Positions 33,850 through 44,894 of a stretch of 64,000 nt of DNA are shown here, piece after piece. Positions within the stretch are counted from its first letter, which is position 1; each line of letters opens with the position of its first letter. Source of the DNA: Takakia lepidozioides (taxonomy: Eukaryota; Streptophyta; Takakiopsida; Takakiales; Takakiaceae); assembly GCA_030704615.1 (NCBI GenBank), contig CM060731.1, forward strand, positions 62,478,756 through 62,542,755. Direction: 5' to 3'. The translations under genes were made by a program, and so were the position numbers. The notes under the pieces are model-generated. The model had not been told where the DNA came from. It was given only the letters and a program-made list of their open reading frames with translations, and made no database searches.

Positions 33850-34640
33850 TCCACAAGTCAGCACATGCCATCCACAGCTCAACACGGGTCACCACAGACC
33901 AGCAGAGGCCCACACAGCTCACAGGCCACAGCCTGTCACAGCCCTACACAGGTCACAGGGTCACAGCCCCACAGGCCGCAGCCTGTCACAGCCCATCACA
34001 ACCCCAAAGGCCACAGGCACAGCCTGTCACAGCCCTACAAAGGTCACAGGGTCACAGCCCCAAAGGCCACAGCCTATCACAGCCCCTCACAGCCCCATAG
34101 GCCCACAGGCACAGCCTGTCACAGCCCGACACAGGTCACAGGGGTCACAGCCCCAAAGGCCACAGCCCCTCACAGCCCGTCACAGCCCCACAGGCCACTA
34201 GGCACAGCCTGTCACAGCCCCTCACAGCCCCTCACAGCTCGCCACAGCCTGTCACAGCCTGTCACAGCTTGCCACAGCCCATCACAGCCCATCACAGCCT
34301 GTCATAGCCCCACAGGGCACAGGGCACAGCCTGTCAAGCCCCTCACAGCCCGTCACAACCCCACAGGCCACTGGGCACAGCCTGTCACAGCCCGCCACAA
34401 CCTGTCACAGCCCCTCATAGCCCGTCACAGCCCCAAAGGCCCGTGACAGCCCCGAAGGCCACTGGCGCAGCCCGTGACAGCCCCAAAAGGCCACCGGCAC
34501 AGCCCCTCACAGCCCATCACAACCCCCAAGGCCACCGGCGCAGCCCGTCACAGGCCCTCACAGCCCATCACAGCCCCGAAGGCCACTGGCACAGGCCCTC
34601 ACAGGCCTTCACAGCCTGTCACAGCCCCATCCATGGCCGC
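33850..34640. repeat. Tandem repeat array (CACAGCC-type) in the retroelement leader
   Basis: About 800 bp of imperfect short repeats built from TCACAGCCC/CACAGGCCAC with higher-order units of roughly 40-60 bp (CACAGGCCAC...CAGCCTGTCACAGCCC). Open frames across it (HSPSQP-like translations) exist in several frames and follow from the repeat. No such array is needed for gypsy function, so it is probably an expansion inside this family. Confidence 0.85.
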
Positions 34641-36115
34641 TCAGGCAGTTTAGCCATTTCTCCAAGGGGTTTAGCCACGCCAAGCTAGGGTTTGTGTCTC
34701 TTGGACTCTAGGCTTCTTTCCACCGAGCTATGGCGGCTGTGAGGAAATCAGCAAGGTATTCTTGCTCTTTCGGCTCCCACACACCACCATAGTAGCCCTA
34801 AGCCATGAGGTGGTTGCCACAAACCAAGCCTTCTTTCTCACTTAGCCTCCCCAAACACGCCACTAAACTCAATGGCAAACAACCAAGCCTTACTGGTTTC
34901 CAGCCCTTGTGAGCACTCATTCAAGCGTTTCCCTTGGCTATAGCATCTGTCTTAGAGCCTATTCCAGCCCCCTACACCTGTCACTTCAAGAGCCATGCTC
35001 TATCTAGGCTTGAGGTTGAAACCCCAACTCAGAACACGCTCTACAAGTATCGGACTGTCACATAAGAGCAGATCAGCCCCTTACCTTCTCTTCTAGTTCT
35101 CTAAAGCTTGAAAACAAAAGCCCAATGGACTGTAGGCATGCTCCACACATGCCCCACTCTCACCACCAGAGAATCAGCCCCTTTGCTTTCTTTCTTGCAC
35201 CCACCAACCTGAAAATACACGCTTCAGCGGGCTGGAAGCATGCTCCACACATGCCCTACAGGGAAACCAGCCCCTTCCTTCCTTTCTTGCACTCCCAAAC
35301 CTGAAAGTACAAGCCTTCAACAGGCTGAAAGCATGCTCCACACATGCATTGCTCTCACATAAGGGAAGTCAGCCCTTCCTTCTTCCTTGCTTGCCCTCCA
35401 AGCTTGAAGATGGTATGAGCTGAATACATGCTCCACACATGCAACCTCTTCACACAAGAGGTATCAGCCACCTATCTTGGCTCCTTGGCTCCTTGATGCT
35501 CTCTAAGACAAGACTAAGCACTCCACAGCCTTTGCCAAGCTCCCGAAACCCTAAGGCTTACATTTCCAGCCACAAGACACTCCTTTTGTGGTGCAAGAGC
35601 TCTTCTTCCAAGCTCTGAAACCCTAGGTGCACATTCCATGGCCTTGCCGCACCTCTTAGCTCCTGTTCCAGCCTTGCTCTTGCCATGACAAGAGCCCTCT
35701 CAATGCTGAAGCTCGAGATTGAAACCCACTCTCAACATACTCCACAAAGTGCACTGATTTGCCCCAAGCCAAATCAGCCATTTCGCTTGGTCTTGCAATC
35801 CTTCACACAATGAAAGCTCGCATTCCCAAGTCCAGTTCTCAGCTTTGCCACCAAAGCCAATATAACCTGCTCTTGACTGGTCCTCTTCCCAATCGTGCTT
35901 GCTCATGCATGTACACAATCTGAAACCATCAAGGTGCTCTGGAATTACCTGCAGTATGGTGCTTTCATCTCTGAAGCTGAAGATCGAATGCCAAGGTTTA
36001 CCACCTCGTAACCCACATCACCTCCGCTTCTAACAACCAAGAGCTCCACGGTGCTCCTTGCATAACAACCTGGTTTCTCTCATTCTCAAGCAAAAACCAC
36101 AAGTGCTACAACTAA

Positions 36116-36157
36116 CTCGTATCTGGCACTCATAGATACGAGCTGATCTTTCTCGAG
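36116..36157 (-). promoter_or_regulatory. Candidate self-primer binding site and adjacent hairpin
   Basis: On the element strand the bases just after the 5' LTR read CTCGAGAAAGATCAG (36157-36143). No TGG-starting tRNA primer site is present here. The first 11-12 bases are perfectly complementary to the element transcript inside its own LTR (36323-36337; 25843-25857). Fifteen bases from the LTR is a hairpin, CTCGTATCT/AGATACGAG, with a 9-base loop (36116-36142). Tf1-type elements prime reverse transcription from their own RNA in a similar way. The inference rests on the complementarity and position. Confidence 0.45.
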
Positions 36158-36484
36158 TGATAAAGAAGAAGAATACAAGCACAAGCTCATGCGAGCTCAC
36201 AAAGCTGAAGCATAAACTCATGCATATATAACCTCATCACTCAAATACAAGTCAAGCCAAGTGCACCCCACGCCATGGGGAATCCACACTACGGCGCCAT
36301 AGCTAGGCGCGGTGAGGCTCAACTCGAGAAAGAAGAGCCTCCCACGCTTGCCGTGAAGATAACCACTCCAGGGCCTAAATCTGCCTTGATCCCTGGATTG
36401 ACACTTGGGCCAATCCCAAATGTCAATATGTAAAAGCTAGCTATTTCCTAGCTAGTTTCACACTAATGGTAAAATAACTTGACA
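36158..36484 (-). repeat. 5' LTR (327 bp)
   Basis: Direct repeat partner of 25678-26004, with 8 substitutions and no indels. TG...CA ends in the element orientation. The flank beyond 36484 (TATGAGC) has no copy of the U3-like A block found at the other end, so this LTR appears to lack that part. Confidence 0.85.
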
Positions 36485-37790
36485 TATGAGCAAAGCCTTG
36501 ATGTCAACTAAGATTCTAAAACTTATATCCTTCTTTCTACAAAGCCAACTCCACAAAGAGGTTGCAGCAAGGAGCGGGAACGCGTGCCATTTGTTACAGA
36601 ACCTTAAGATCATGTCCAGATCCTTCTGGCTCTGGGGCAGTACAAAAAGAAAAGGGCTTCTATCCCATGTTTAACAGTACGTTAGCGAGAGTGGAAATAT
36701 CATAGCCGTGCTCAAACTTTGCATCGTAGGGCAGCAGAACTGGAACTCACATGTGGAATGAGAGATTGTGGAGAGTGTTCGATTGAGTATCACGCTGATT
36801 CTCCGGAAGGAGAGATAAAGTAGCGGGTGAACCTAAGATGCAAGAATAAGGGTTATGAGAACATTGGCTAATCATGTGATGACTATCATGCTGCAACTCA
36901 GGAAGGAAGGTCATTGGAACGCAAGTGAAAGCAGGAACTGACCTTGTCCAGCTGCACTTCTACTAACTATGGTCCAGTATAAGGAGTCATATGGCCTCAT
37001 GTGTCCTTCATCTTTGAAGGTATGTAATGAACAACCAAATGAACAACTGAATCGGGGTGTGCTATATTTCTTTCTCAATATTTACTACTGCTCTTTATGT
37101 TGCTAGAAATCTCATGGACCTGTATATGAGAGGGTGATATGTGGCCGATGTGTTAGAAAAGCAACTGCGGAAATGGGTGGGAAGTACTGCGGCCAGACCA
37201 CGACGCCCCCTATCTCTGCAGGGAAGAACATCTCGATTGGGTTTCCAAGCAGGCGGGCTTACCTAATATATTTCATGTTAATGTTAAGAGTAGTTTTATA
37301 CTACTCAATGGCTTTTTGAATGGACATTGTCAATTTTTCTACATCTTCAATGAGAGAGAAACTGAAGCAAGATGTTGATCCCTGGCAAAGTTGAAGGCGA
37401 ACTGCAGATATATGTGGCGCAAGACACCATAAAAAATGGTGGGAACATGCCTGTAGCTTAACAGGATACACTAGCTGACTTTCTACTATCTCCACCACGG
37501 ACCCCATGCTCAGACGAGTTGCAGGTATGAGCATTGCATGCATGCATATTTCTTTCTACCTCTGATCGATTCAATTGTGTCATCATTCATTAACTGTGTC
37601 AGCTGTATCATGTCATCATTCCTGCAAAATTACAGTCAGTCATGGTGCTCAGTAGTTACTAATCAACACTTAAAGGGCAGGATGGCTCCTGAAGTCTGAA
37701 TACAACGACATATAGATCTGCCGGTTTCTTTGCCAAAATGGTACAACACCACAAAATTTCTCTAGGGCAGGGACGGCAAGTACCTAGACC
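36485..37790. other. Unique-looking DNA with possible TPP2 remnants
   Basis: No intact gene. Around 37105-37180 the text GPVYERVICGRCV weakly resembles the GPVYD-VVWHDG part of tripeptidyl-peptidase II, which would place it correctly upstream of the clearer remnants at 37847-38313. The rest is unassigned. Confidence 0.3.
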
Positions 37791-37794
37791 ATGC

Positions 37795-38315
37795 ATAAGA
37801 GTAAGAGGTATTTAATATGGGGTCTACAGGAGGGTGTACCTGGAACAAGTGCAACCTGGTTAACATGGGTTATGGGGAGATGTTCATCTGACTATGGGCG
37901 TTTCGTTCAGCTGGCAGAGGAAGTAAGTTGGACAATTAATGTACTTGGTCCAAAAAATCTTCCACATAAGCAAGAAACGGAGTGAGTTATATCAGTAGAC
38001 TTGATTGTTGTCGCCGTCCACCATAGATCCTGCCGAGTTCGGTAAAGCAACTAGAGATCAAGAAGTGATGAAACTCTTTCCCTATGGTTGTAACATTAAT
38101 GGTGCTGCTTTTGCTTCAATTTGCTGGAACGTTTGTGATAAAAGCAGCGCTTATTCATGTTTGGCATATATATAGGTGGTAAACAAACAAGGGGTGATGT
38201 TTGTCAGCAGTGTTGGAAATAATGGACCATCATTGACCAGGGGGCACAACCTCCAGCATCTTGGGCATAGGGGCCTATGTGTCCCCTGCAGTGGCAACAG
38301 CCGCTCACTCGATGG
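37795..38315 (+). pseudogene. Tripeptidyl-peptidase II (TPP2) fragment, decayed
   Basis: TPP2 is a giant cytosolic subtilisin-type peptidase. Three remnants appear in the right order: KCNLVNMGYGE (from 37847), SDYGRFVQLAEE (to 37922, reached only after a frame change) and VVNKQGVMFVSSVGNNGPSLT (from 38176), then PGGTTSSILGIGAYVSPAVATAAHS after another frame change (to about 38313). The text GNNGP...PGGTTSSI-GVGAYVSPA is specific to TPP2 among subtilases and holds the oxyanion Asn. A GTAAGT donor after the second block and a TAG acceptor before the third are kept, so this is a broken genomic copy and not a retrocopy. The catalytic Asp/His and Ser regions are missing, and sequence is lost into AT-rich DNA after 38320. 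Confidence 0.72.
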
Positions 38316-40480
38316 TAGTTTTAGTTTATTTAGAATATCTCAGATCCCTTAAGATCCAGGTCACTTTAAGATCCATCAATTTACATATAGATGAAAAATT
38401 AAAAAATTAAAAAATAATTGAGTTGCAAATTAAGAATTATTTTTGGTTTTAAAATCATTTAATTTCAATAAGTCTTTATCGTATTGATATTATCAATCTT
38501 TAGAAGTTAGTACAATTATATTATATATTATAAATACATTTTATTGTTGATTTGTTGTCTTCTTCTTGAAATTATTGTATATCATTGAAAAAATATTGGA
38601 ATTAATATATATATATATATTCTCATATTTATCAATTTCTAATTCTTCTTTAATTTGTTATATATCTATATGTAAATGAATGCAGGTGTTTATTTTAATT
38701 TAGATATATAATTATTAAATGATTTTCTTCAGTCTAGTAATATCCAACCTCTAGGTGTTTTCAGATCTTAATCCCTTCAGGTCCTTTAGATCCATCTATA
38801 CCATTTCACATCTACTAACAATAGTATTGTAAAATCAATTTTTTTTTATTTCATATACTCTTAAGGTTTTTATTATTATTTAACATGTATTTATTTATAT
38901 AATATCATTTATAATTTACAGTTCTAACTCATGATGATCTATATTCATCGACACAAACGAACTTGTACAAAAAAATAAATCAAGCAGTATGTCGTTTTCA
39001 ATATCCATTACCTCCCATGATTTTATAACCTTTTCAATGACAATGATACAAGATGATATGCAAAAATAACAAACGATATATTTGATACACTAAATAAAAT
39101 GGATGTTAATAGAAATATTTCATTCAACAAATTTATCAGATTATTTAATTTAGAAATGGACACATATATAAAAATTTACGAAGTCGACTGAAAAAACCAA
39201 CAATAGTTTAGCTGCAACCCAAGGCAGGCCCCCCCCCGACCACACTGTATCCTCATGGCTTCTACCATGTTCTTGCCGATCACCCCATCCAAGCACTTGC
39301 ACTGCCAGACTCTGTCCAGACATACTGCTAGTGCATGGGTTGCCCATAAATGCACCACCACCTGACACCCCTTCCCTTAACCTCACCATACACTTTATTG
39401 AATTCACATATTGTAATGACCGTTACCCCTGCTCTTCCATACTAGAAAAATGCCAGAAATATGCCCCGCTCATCCTTGCACTCCGCCGACACGGCTAGTC
39501 CACTGGCCCCTTGACCGTCGTTACCGCCGGCACTAGATGAGGCATCCACAATGCTCGTATCTCCGATTTCCACAAAAACTTCAAAATCCCTATTTCCCCC
39601 ATAGACAAATGCTTCAAAGCCATCGACTTGACGGCGATCCGCTCCCTCACTGTTATCAACACCAACAAAAGACAGCTTAAATCCAGCCTCTCCACGGCCC
39701 CTTAGATACCACGAGGTTCCCTTGGGGTACCCACCATCTTCCCATTGTTACTGCGTGCCCTTTGGGCACCCTCTAGTTTTATAGGGCCCACCCCCGAAAC
39801 GGGGCAGTAGCCGCAAAGTGAAGTGGCTCTTAGTTACGCCGGCTTCGGCCGGAGTCATCTCTCTATAGCTGCAACATTTAATTTGAATACCAGGAAAACA
39901 ATTCATATTATTGCGGTCTTTATAAACCTCCAACACTATAATTTACTATTTTCTTGTAATCTCTCAAAAAGCTCATTGATAATATCCCACATACAATAAT
40001 AATATGAGATTTTAATGTATATCTTTTACAAAATAATACCGTAACAACAAATCAATTGTAAAAATTCATGTTTTTTTTTCACATATATCATCATCAGTGT
40101 TTTTTTTAAGAAATTTGGAAAATAGCACGAGTGGCTACAGAGTTTTGCAGAAAAAACGATACATTCCGTTCATCCACTGAAATTCATCCACCTCTATACC
40201 ATAATCCATTTATATCATCCATATTTGGTGGATTCATCCATAATTTATTTTTTATTTGGAGAAATTTGGCGATTCATCCACGAAAAAACAAGGGATTTGT
40301 GACAGAATATTCCATTTTATTTTTTGAGGTCGAAATCTGGCGAAAATTCGCTAATAGAAAAAACGCTGATCATCATAGTACTCTAATAGGTAGTCACCAT
40401 AAGGAGGAGCCATTACGCGACGAGCCGCTTGTTTTAAAAAACATCATTGACCGAGGTGGTTGTGGAATTTTTAAATTTTA
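38316..40480. other. Gene-free AT-rich DNA with a dispersed repeat
   Basis: Strongly AT-rich to about 39160. A GC-richer block at 39230-39900 has open stretches on both strands but no recognisable family. Within it, 39775-39850 matches 52305-52372 in inverted orientation (listed separately). Confidence 0.4.
39775..39850 (-). repeat. Dispersed repeat, copy 1
   Basis: The reverse complement of this segment (GAAGCCGGCGTAACT, then CGGCTACTGCC, then TTTCGGGGGTGGGCCCTAT) matches 52312-52372 with several substitutions and an internal gap. The family was not recognised. The shared outer end GGGCCCTATA suggests a mobile-element terminus. Confidence 0.5.
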
Positions 40481-41450
40481 AATAATATATTAAAGAAGAG
40501 ACAAAGCCTGGAACTTTATTAAGAAATGAGAGGTAAAAAAATTAAACCCCACAAAGCCATACTAAAGGCATGATATACAGAAACTCATGTGAGGGCATCG
40601 CTGCCTCGAGAACAAACCGCCTATTACGTTGAGGTTGATAGAGATTGATTTGAACACATCTTCTTTTTTATCTTTTCAAATATTATAACCTTTGAAATCT
40701 AAACCTGGTAATTTTTCGTGTATCTGATTGATTAGGTGTCTCCAACAAGTAGTTGAATATTGATGCATGTCACATTTAAAAGATGTGGATCACAAATCAG
40801 AACTTCATCCATCAAATTTATTGAGTATATGTGACATTTATACCATAAAATATGACCAAATGATATTAATGTTCAGACCAGACTTCCATATCTATCAAGG
40901 AAACAAGATACAATAAACTATCTTGTATGCTCATCTTGAATGGAACTTTAACGTGTTTGCACTGAAGCTCCATATTGAAATGTAAAATAAACCTCTCTTT
41001 CATAAAGTAATTTAAATGTCATTCAATTTTTCTATTTATGCAATAAAATACTATTGAGGTAGGGGATACTTAAACGTAATGTTTCTTATTCTGATAAAAT
41101 CATTAAGTGTTAAATAACAACCTCTCTTATCTTTCTATATGAAAATTATGGAAAAAAAAACAATTGTTTGCAATAATATTCTTTTTTCTTTTTTCTTTTT
41201 TCTCAAACAGGGAGGTGAGGCCCTGGATACCAACTTTATTTGGGGGAAAAAGTTAAAACCCTGGACTCGCGACTCGCCCACCATAAGGCACACAGATTAT
41301 TATTTTTATTTTTATAGAAACGGAGTGGTCCTGATTTTTATTTTATTTTTTATTTTAAAGAGAAGAGGGCTTAGCCTCAAAGCTTTATTTGAATTATTGA
41401 AGGGAAAAAAATTAAAACCCTTTTATGTCCGAAGGCTGTCATAAGGCTTA
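40481..41450 (-). repeat. LINE 3'-end fragments
   Basis: At least three plant-L1-type 3' ends in minus orientation: near 40490-40550 (AATAAAGTTCCAGGCTTTGTC), 41190-41290 (AATAAAGTTGGTATCCAGGGC followed by an A-rich GAAAAAAG tail) and 41335-41440 (AATAAAGCTTTGAGGCTAAGC with an A-rich tail). The last belongs to the long LINE described next. The first two are 5'-truncated insertions without coding sequence. Confidence 0.6.
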
Positions 41451-41799
41451 ACACACGACAGGGCGTGACGGATATCCCGATGAACTTTAACTGTACTGCA
41501 GAACCTTCCTGCAGGACCGATTACCGAAACCGATGACTAAAACTAGTTTCGAGAGAGCAGAAATAACGTGGGACAAGCCCAATGCTTGTAGCCTTGAAGA
41601 GGCTCTGGTGCTACTTAGTGCATAGTAGTAAGCATGGGGGACCAATCTGTCCATGATGAAGATTTCCTTTGCAAAGAACCATTGTAGAGAGCAAAGAAAA
41701 TCTAAGTGCAGAAGTGGAGAGGAGGGGAGATCTATCTGTAGAGCAGCTTGGTCCTTTTGCCCGTCTTCACATGCTTCCAGTTGATATCCTTATCGAACT

Positions 41800-43461
41800 C
41801 AGGAGAAGCGGAAGAGGAGGGCCCTGTGGTGTTGCCATTGAGGGGGGATTTCACCAGGCCAGACACAACCTCCCGCTCCCGTGCATGTGCAGATGACGTC
41901 GTTTCTGCCCCAAGTGCCCCTGAAGGGACTGATGAGGGTATGCTGCCGCTCTGGGTGTTTGACGATGCCTGCATGCACTTTTTCCCAAGCCAGTTTAGCT
42001 GCTATGGTAAGATCAAAAAATATGTTTGTGATTGTAGCAGTGGCCGTGGAATTGACATTGTCCAAGGACCAGGAACATCTAGCTTTCCATAGATGCCATA
42101 GAGTGTATCCCCTCAAGGCTTCATAAACTGGACAGTCATTTGCTATGGATTTGGTTGTCCTGTCATAGTTGAGAAGTATTGCCACCTGGTTGGAGGGGAA
42201 CACTTCCCATGAAGTACTATAGAACGAGTCAATAAATGGCCATGACAGACGGGGTGCCTGACAATGAGTGAGGCAGTGTTCCAGTGTCTCGATGGTCCCT
42301 GATTGACAGCATGAGCAAAGCAGGGCCTCCGGGAAATTGAGAAATTGCTCGACCTTGAGCACCCTGTTTGCTACCTGCCAGAGGAAGGCGCTAATTTTTG
42401 CGGGCTTAGATTTTTCCAAATGAGTTTCCAGATGTCTCCCCAATTTTCGTCGTGGAAGTATTCATGCTGCCATCTTGCATTCCATTTGCCTGGAAGGGAT
42501 TTGGCATTTGCAAGGGCCCTATATGCCTTCTTGGCCGAGTAGGAGAAGAATCCTAATTTGGTGTCCCCAAATTTCCACTGCCACTCTCCAGGGTCTATTT
42601 GCAGATCCTGGAGAGGCATGCCACCAATCCAGGCAAAGGAGGCAGAGAGAAGCCAAGGAAAAGGGGGTATTCCCACTGGGGCAGAAGGGTTGAAATCTTT
42701 GGCAGGGGAGGACCACAGGCAGATTCTTGCCGGCAAGGCATCTATGCTGCAGAGACTTTGGGTAGTGTTTGAGAAGAGTGTCAAGAACCCTGAAAAGGTA
42801 TCTACTTTGAATGCATAGCCAGTTAATATATCATGTTGCACCTCTGTAATGTACATTATCAAGTAGGGTTTTCCAAAAGCCACAACCCAGTTATGAGGAG
42901 AATGCAGGGGCTGACCATTTCGCATGATCAGTTTCCAGGAGTCTAGGATATTTGTGACAATGGAGTCGATGCCGGATGCCAGCCTTCTTATACCCAGGGC
43001 CGCTTGAAGGGATTCAGTGGAGCTTTCCCATAGGTGGGCAATCTGAGAGTATCCTCTGGTTTCCCACTTTGCCCACCTCTTGGCCTGAGTGCGCTGCAAG
43101 GGGGATGGAGTAGCCTCATTGAGAAAGAGGTGTTGCCTCATTGTCTCTTGGAAAGATGTAGGTTCTGATTTGAGTAGGAAGGGTCTAAATTTATTCCATG
43201 CTTCCCAGATTGATACCCAAAGGGGTGAACCAATGGATTTGTTGTCTAAACCCTTGAGTTATCCACCTCATAGAGGGTCTCCATTGGGTGTGACTTAGTG
43301 GGGAGCTGAGTGAGATAGCCTGTCCGACCAGCAATTTCCACCAACCCCCCTCCGGCCCAAGGAACCTTGGTAACCATTTTCCCAAGAGTGCCAGGATTTG
43401 AGTTGCTGGATCTAGCACTCCCAGTCCTCCTTTTTTCTTTGGAAGGCAGATTTGCTTCCAT
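41800..43461 (-). pseudogene. LINE ORF2 C-terminal region with zf-RVT
   Basis: Three frame-shifted segments (43461-43191, 43141-42371, 42443-41799). They show the RT thumb/connection text of plant L1 (CIRNFIWG, WKQICLPKKKGGLGVLD), then PAKISAFLWQVANRVLKVEQFL followed by a Cys/His cluster, CSCCQSGTIETLEHCLTHC, the zf-RVT zinc region. The C-terminal end carries a low-complexity segment. Non-functional because of the frame changes. Confidence 0.78.
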
Positions 43462-43539
43462 GTGACCTGTGGCCTCTTGTTATGGGTGGTTGATTGGGCA
43501 CCCCAAATGAAGTTCCGGATGCACTTCTTAACCTCTCCT

Positions 43540-44856
43540 AGAAATTCAGGGTCAGGTTACCAGATGGCTGCGAAATACCAGATCCCTGCCTGGAGGATCT
43601 GATTTGCAATGAGAGCCCTACTTGTTATGGTTAGAAAACGTGAGCCCCAGTATGCCAGCTGTCTTTTAAGAGCTGTCAGCGTAGGGCCCATTCTCTGCTT
43701 GTCAGTGAGGTTGATTCCGAAGGTGTGGCCCAAGAGAGTTGTGGGTTCATCCTCCTTCAGCCAGAACAGTCCAGAGTCATTTCCCCATGTGGGATACCGA
43801 GCCTATGGTGGATTTGGATATATCCCCAACCAGAAGGGCTTTGGTTTTAGACCAATTCACTCTGAAGCCGGAAACTTTGCAAAATTGCCCCAGTGTTTCT
43901 TCTGCAGCCTGAAGCGTAGATGGAGTGGCATCCAACAGCAAGCAGGTGTCGTCAACAAACATTGAGTCCTTTACTTGGATCGAGATTTGTGCCACGGGGT
44001 TCAGTATGTTCAACCCTTGAATGGACAAATTTCTATCAAACAGGTAACCCAGGGCGTCTGCTACGAAGAGGAACAGGAATGGTGCAAGTGGACAACCTTG
44101 TCTCACTGATCGGTGAAGCTGAAAGGGCTTGGAGAGATGACCGTTAACTGTTACCCTGCTGGTTGAGTGTTGCAGTAGGATCATGACCCAATTACGGAAG
44201 GTCTGGGGCATCCCCACCTTAGCCAGAATGTCAAGAAGAAAGCCCCAATCTACTTTATCGAATGCCTTTTCAAAATCCAATAACCAGAGTGCCAGAGCCT
44301 GTCCTGATGCCATTGCAAAGTAAGCTGCTTCATGAGCTAGCAGTACATTATCTAGGATGTATCTCCCCTTAATGAAACCCGTCTGACCCGTTCTAATCAG
44401 TGCGGGAAGGAGAGGCTGCAGACGGAGTGCCAGAGCCTTAGCTATTATTTTGTAGGTCACATTCAAAAGAGTGATTGGTCTATAGTTGTTAATGTCTGCG
44501 CTGTCTCCCTTTTTGAACAACAGAGTTATTACCCCTTGGGCCATAGGGGAAGGCATGATCCCGTCGGATTTAATCCTATTGGCCATAGAGCAGAAGTCCT
44601 GGGAAATGTGAGGTCACATTGCCTTGTAGAACTCCACTGGCATGCCGCCAATGCCCGGGGCCTTTTTGTTATTTATTTTGTCTAGGGCCTTCCCGAGCTC
44701 AAGAAGAGTAAAGTCAGCTTCCAGATCTTGAGACAGGTGAGGCTGAAGTTTACAGGGCACAGCCGAGAGCACTTCATCCAAATAATCACGATGATGGGGT
44801 TCCTTCGGATCCGCTTGGAAGAGTTTGGCAAAGTGATTGAACGATGTCTCACTCAT
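43540..44856 (-). pseudogene. LINE ORF2 reverse transcriptase
   Basis: RT of target-primed reverse transcription. One frame from 44856 with a TGA at 44614-44616 (after VEFYKAM) and a stop near 43777. Motifs: NNKKAPGIGGMPVEFYK, LLFKKGD, YRPITLLNVTYKIIAKALALRL, QTGFIKGRYILDN, LDFEKAFDKVDW (first catalytic Asp), VRQGCPLAPFLFLFVADAL, and FVDDTCLLL. The catalytic box is FVDD where most plant L1 have FADD, a tolerated variant. Confidence 0.88.
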
Positions 44857-44894
44857 ATCTTAGGGTCGGAGGATTTAGTGCCCTGGTGAACCCT

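Larger units (their letters stand above)
33187..36157 (-). other. Long untranslated leader of the gypsy element
   Basis: Nearly 3 kb between the 5' LTR and the gag start, with no supported gene. It holds a tandem repeat array (33850-34640), CT-rich low-complexity text with recurring GCATGCTCCACACATGC units (about 35130-35440) and, next to the LTR, a 9-bp-stem hairpin and the candidate primer binding site. Confidence 0.6.
25487..36484 (-). mobile_element. Ty3/gypsy LTR retrotransposon encoding a cytosine-5 DNA methyltransferase and a PHD finger
   Basis: Minus-strand element with the order LTR, long leader, gag, protease, DNA methyltransferase, RT (core deleted), RNase H, integrase, PHD finger, LTR. 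Protease before RT and integrase last define Ty3/gypsy. Gag, protease, methyltransferase and the following linker share a single frame, broken only by stop codons. RT and RNase H-integrase lie in two other frames. The two 327-bp LTR copies differ at 8 positions (97.6% identical), so insertion was fairly recent on an evolutionary scale. No matching target site duplication was found at the outer flanks. This copy cannot mobilise itself because the RT core is missing. Confidence 0.88.

Noticed and set aside
33850-34640. CRISPR-like array
   Set aside because: The repeats are contiguous and imperfect, without unique spacers of constant length, and the genome is a plant nucleus.
33840-34690. Open frames of 80-190 codons with HSPSQP-like translations
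   Set aside because: They are open in several frames only because of the CACAGCC tandem repeat. No start context, domain or codon bias supports a gene.
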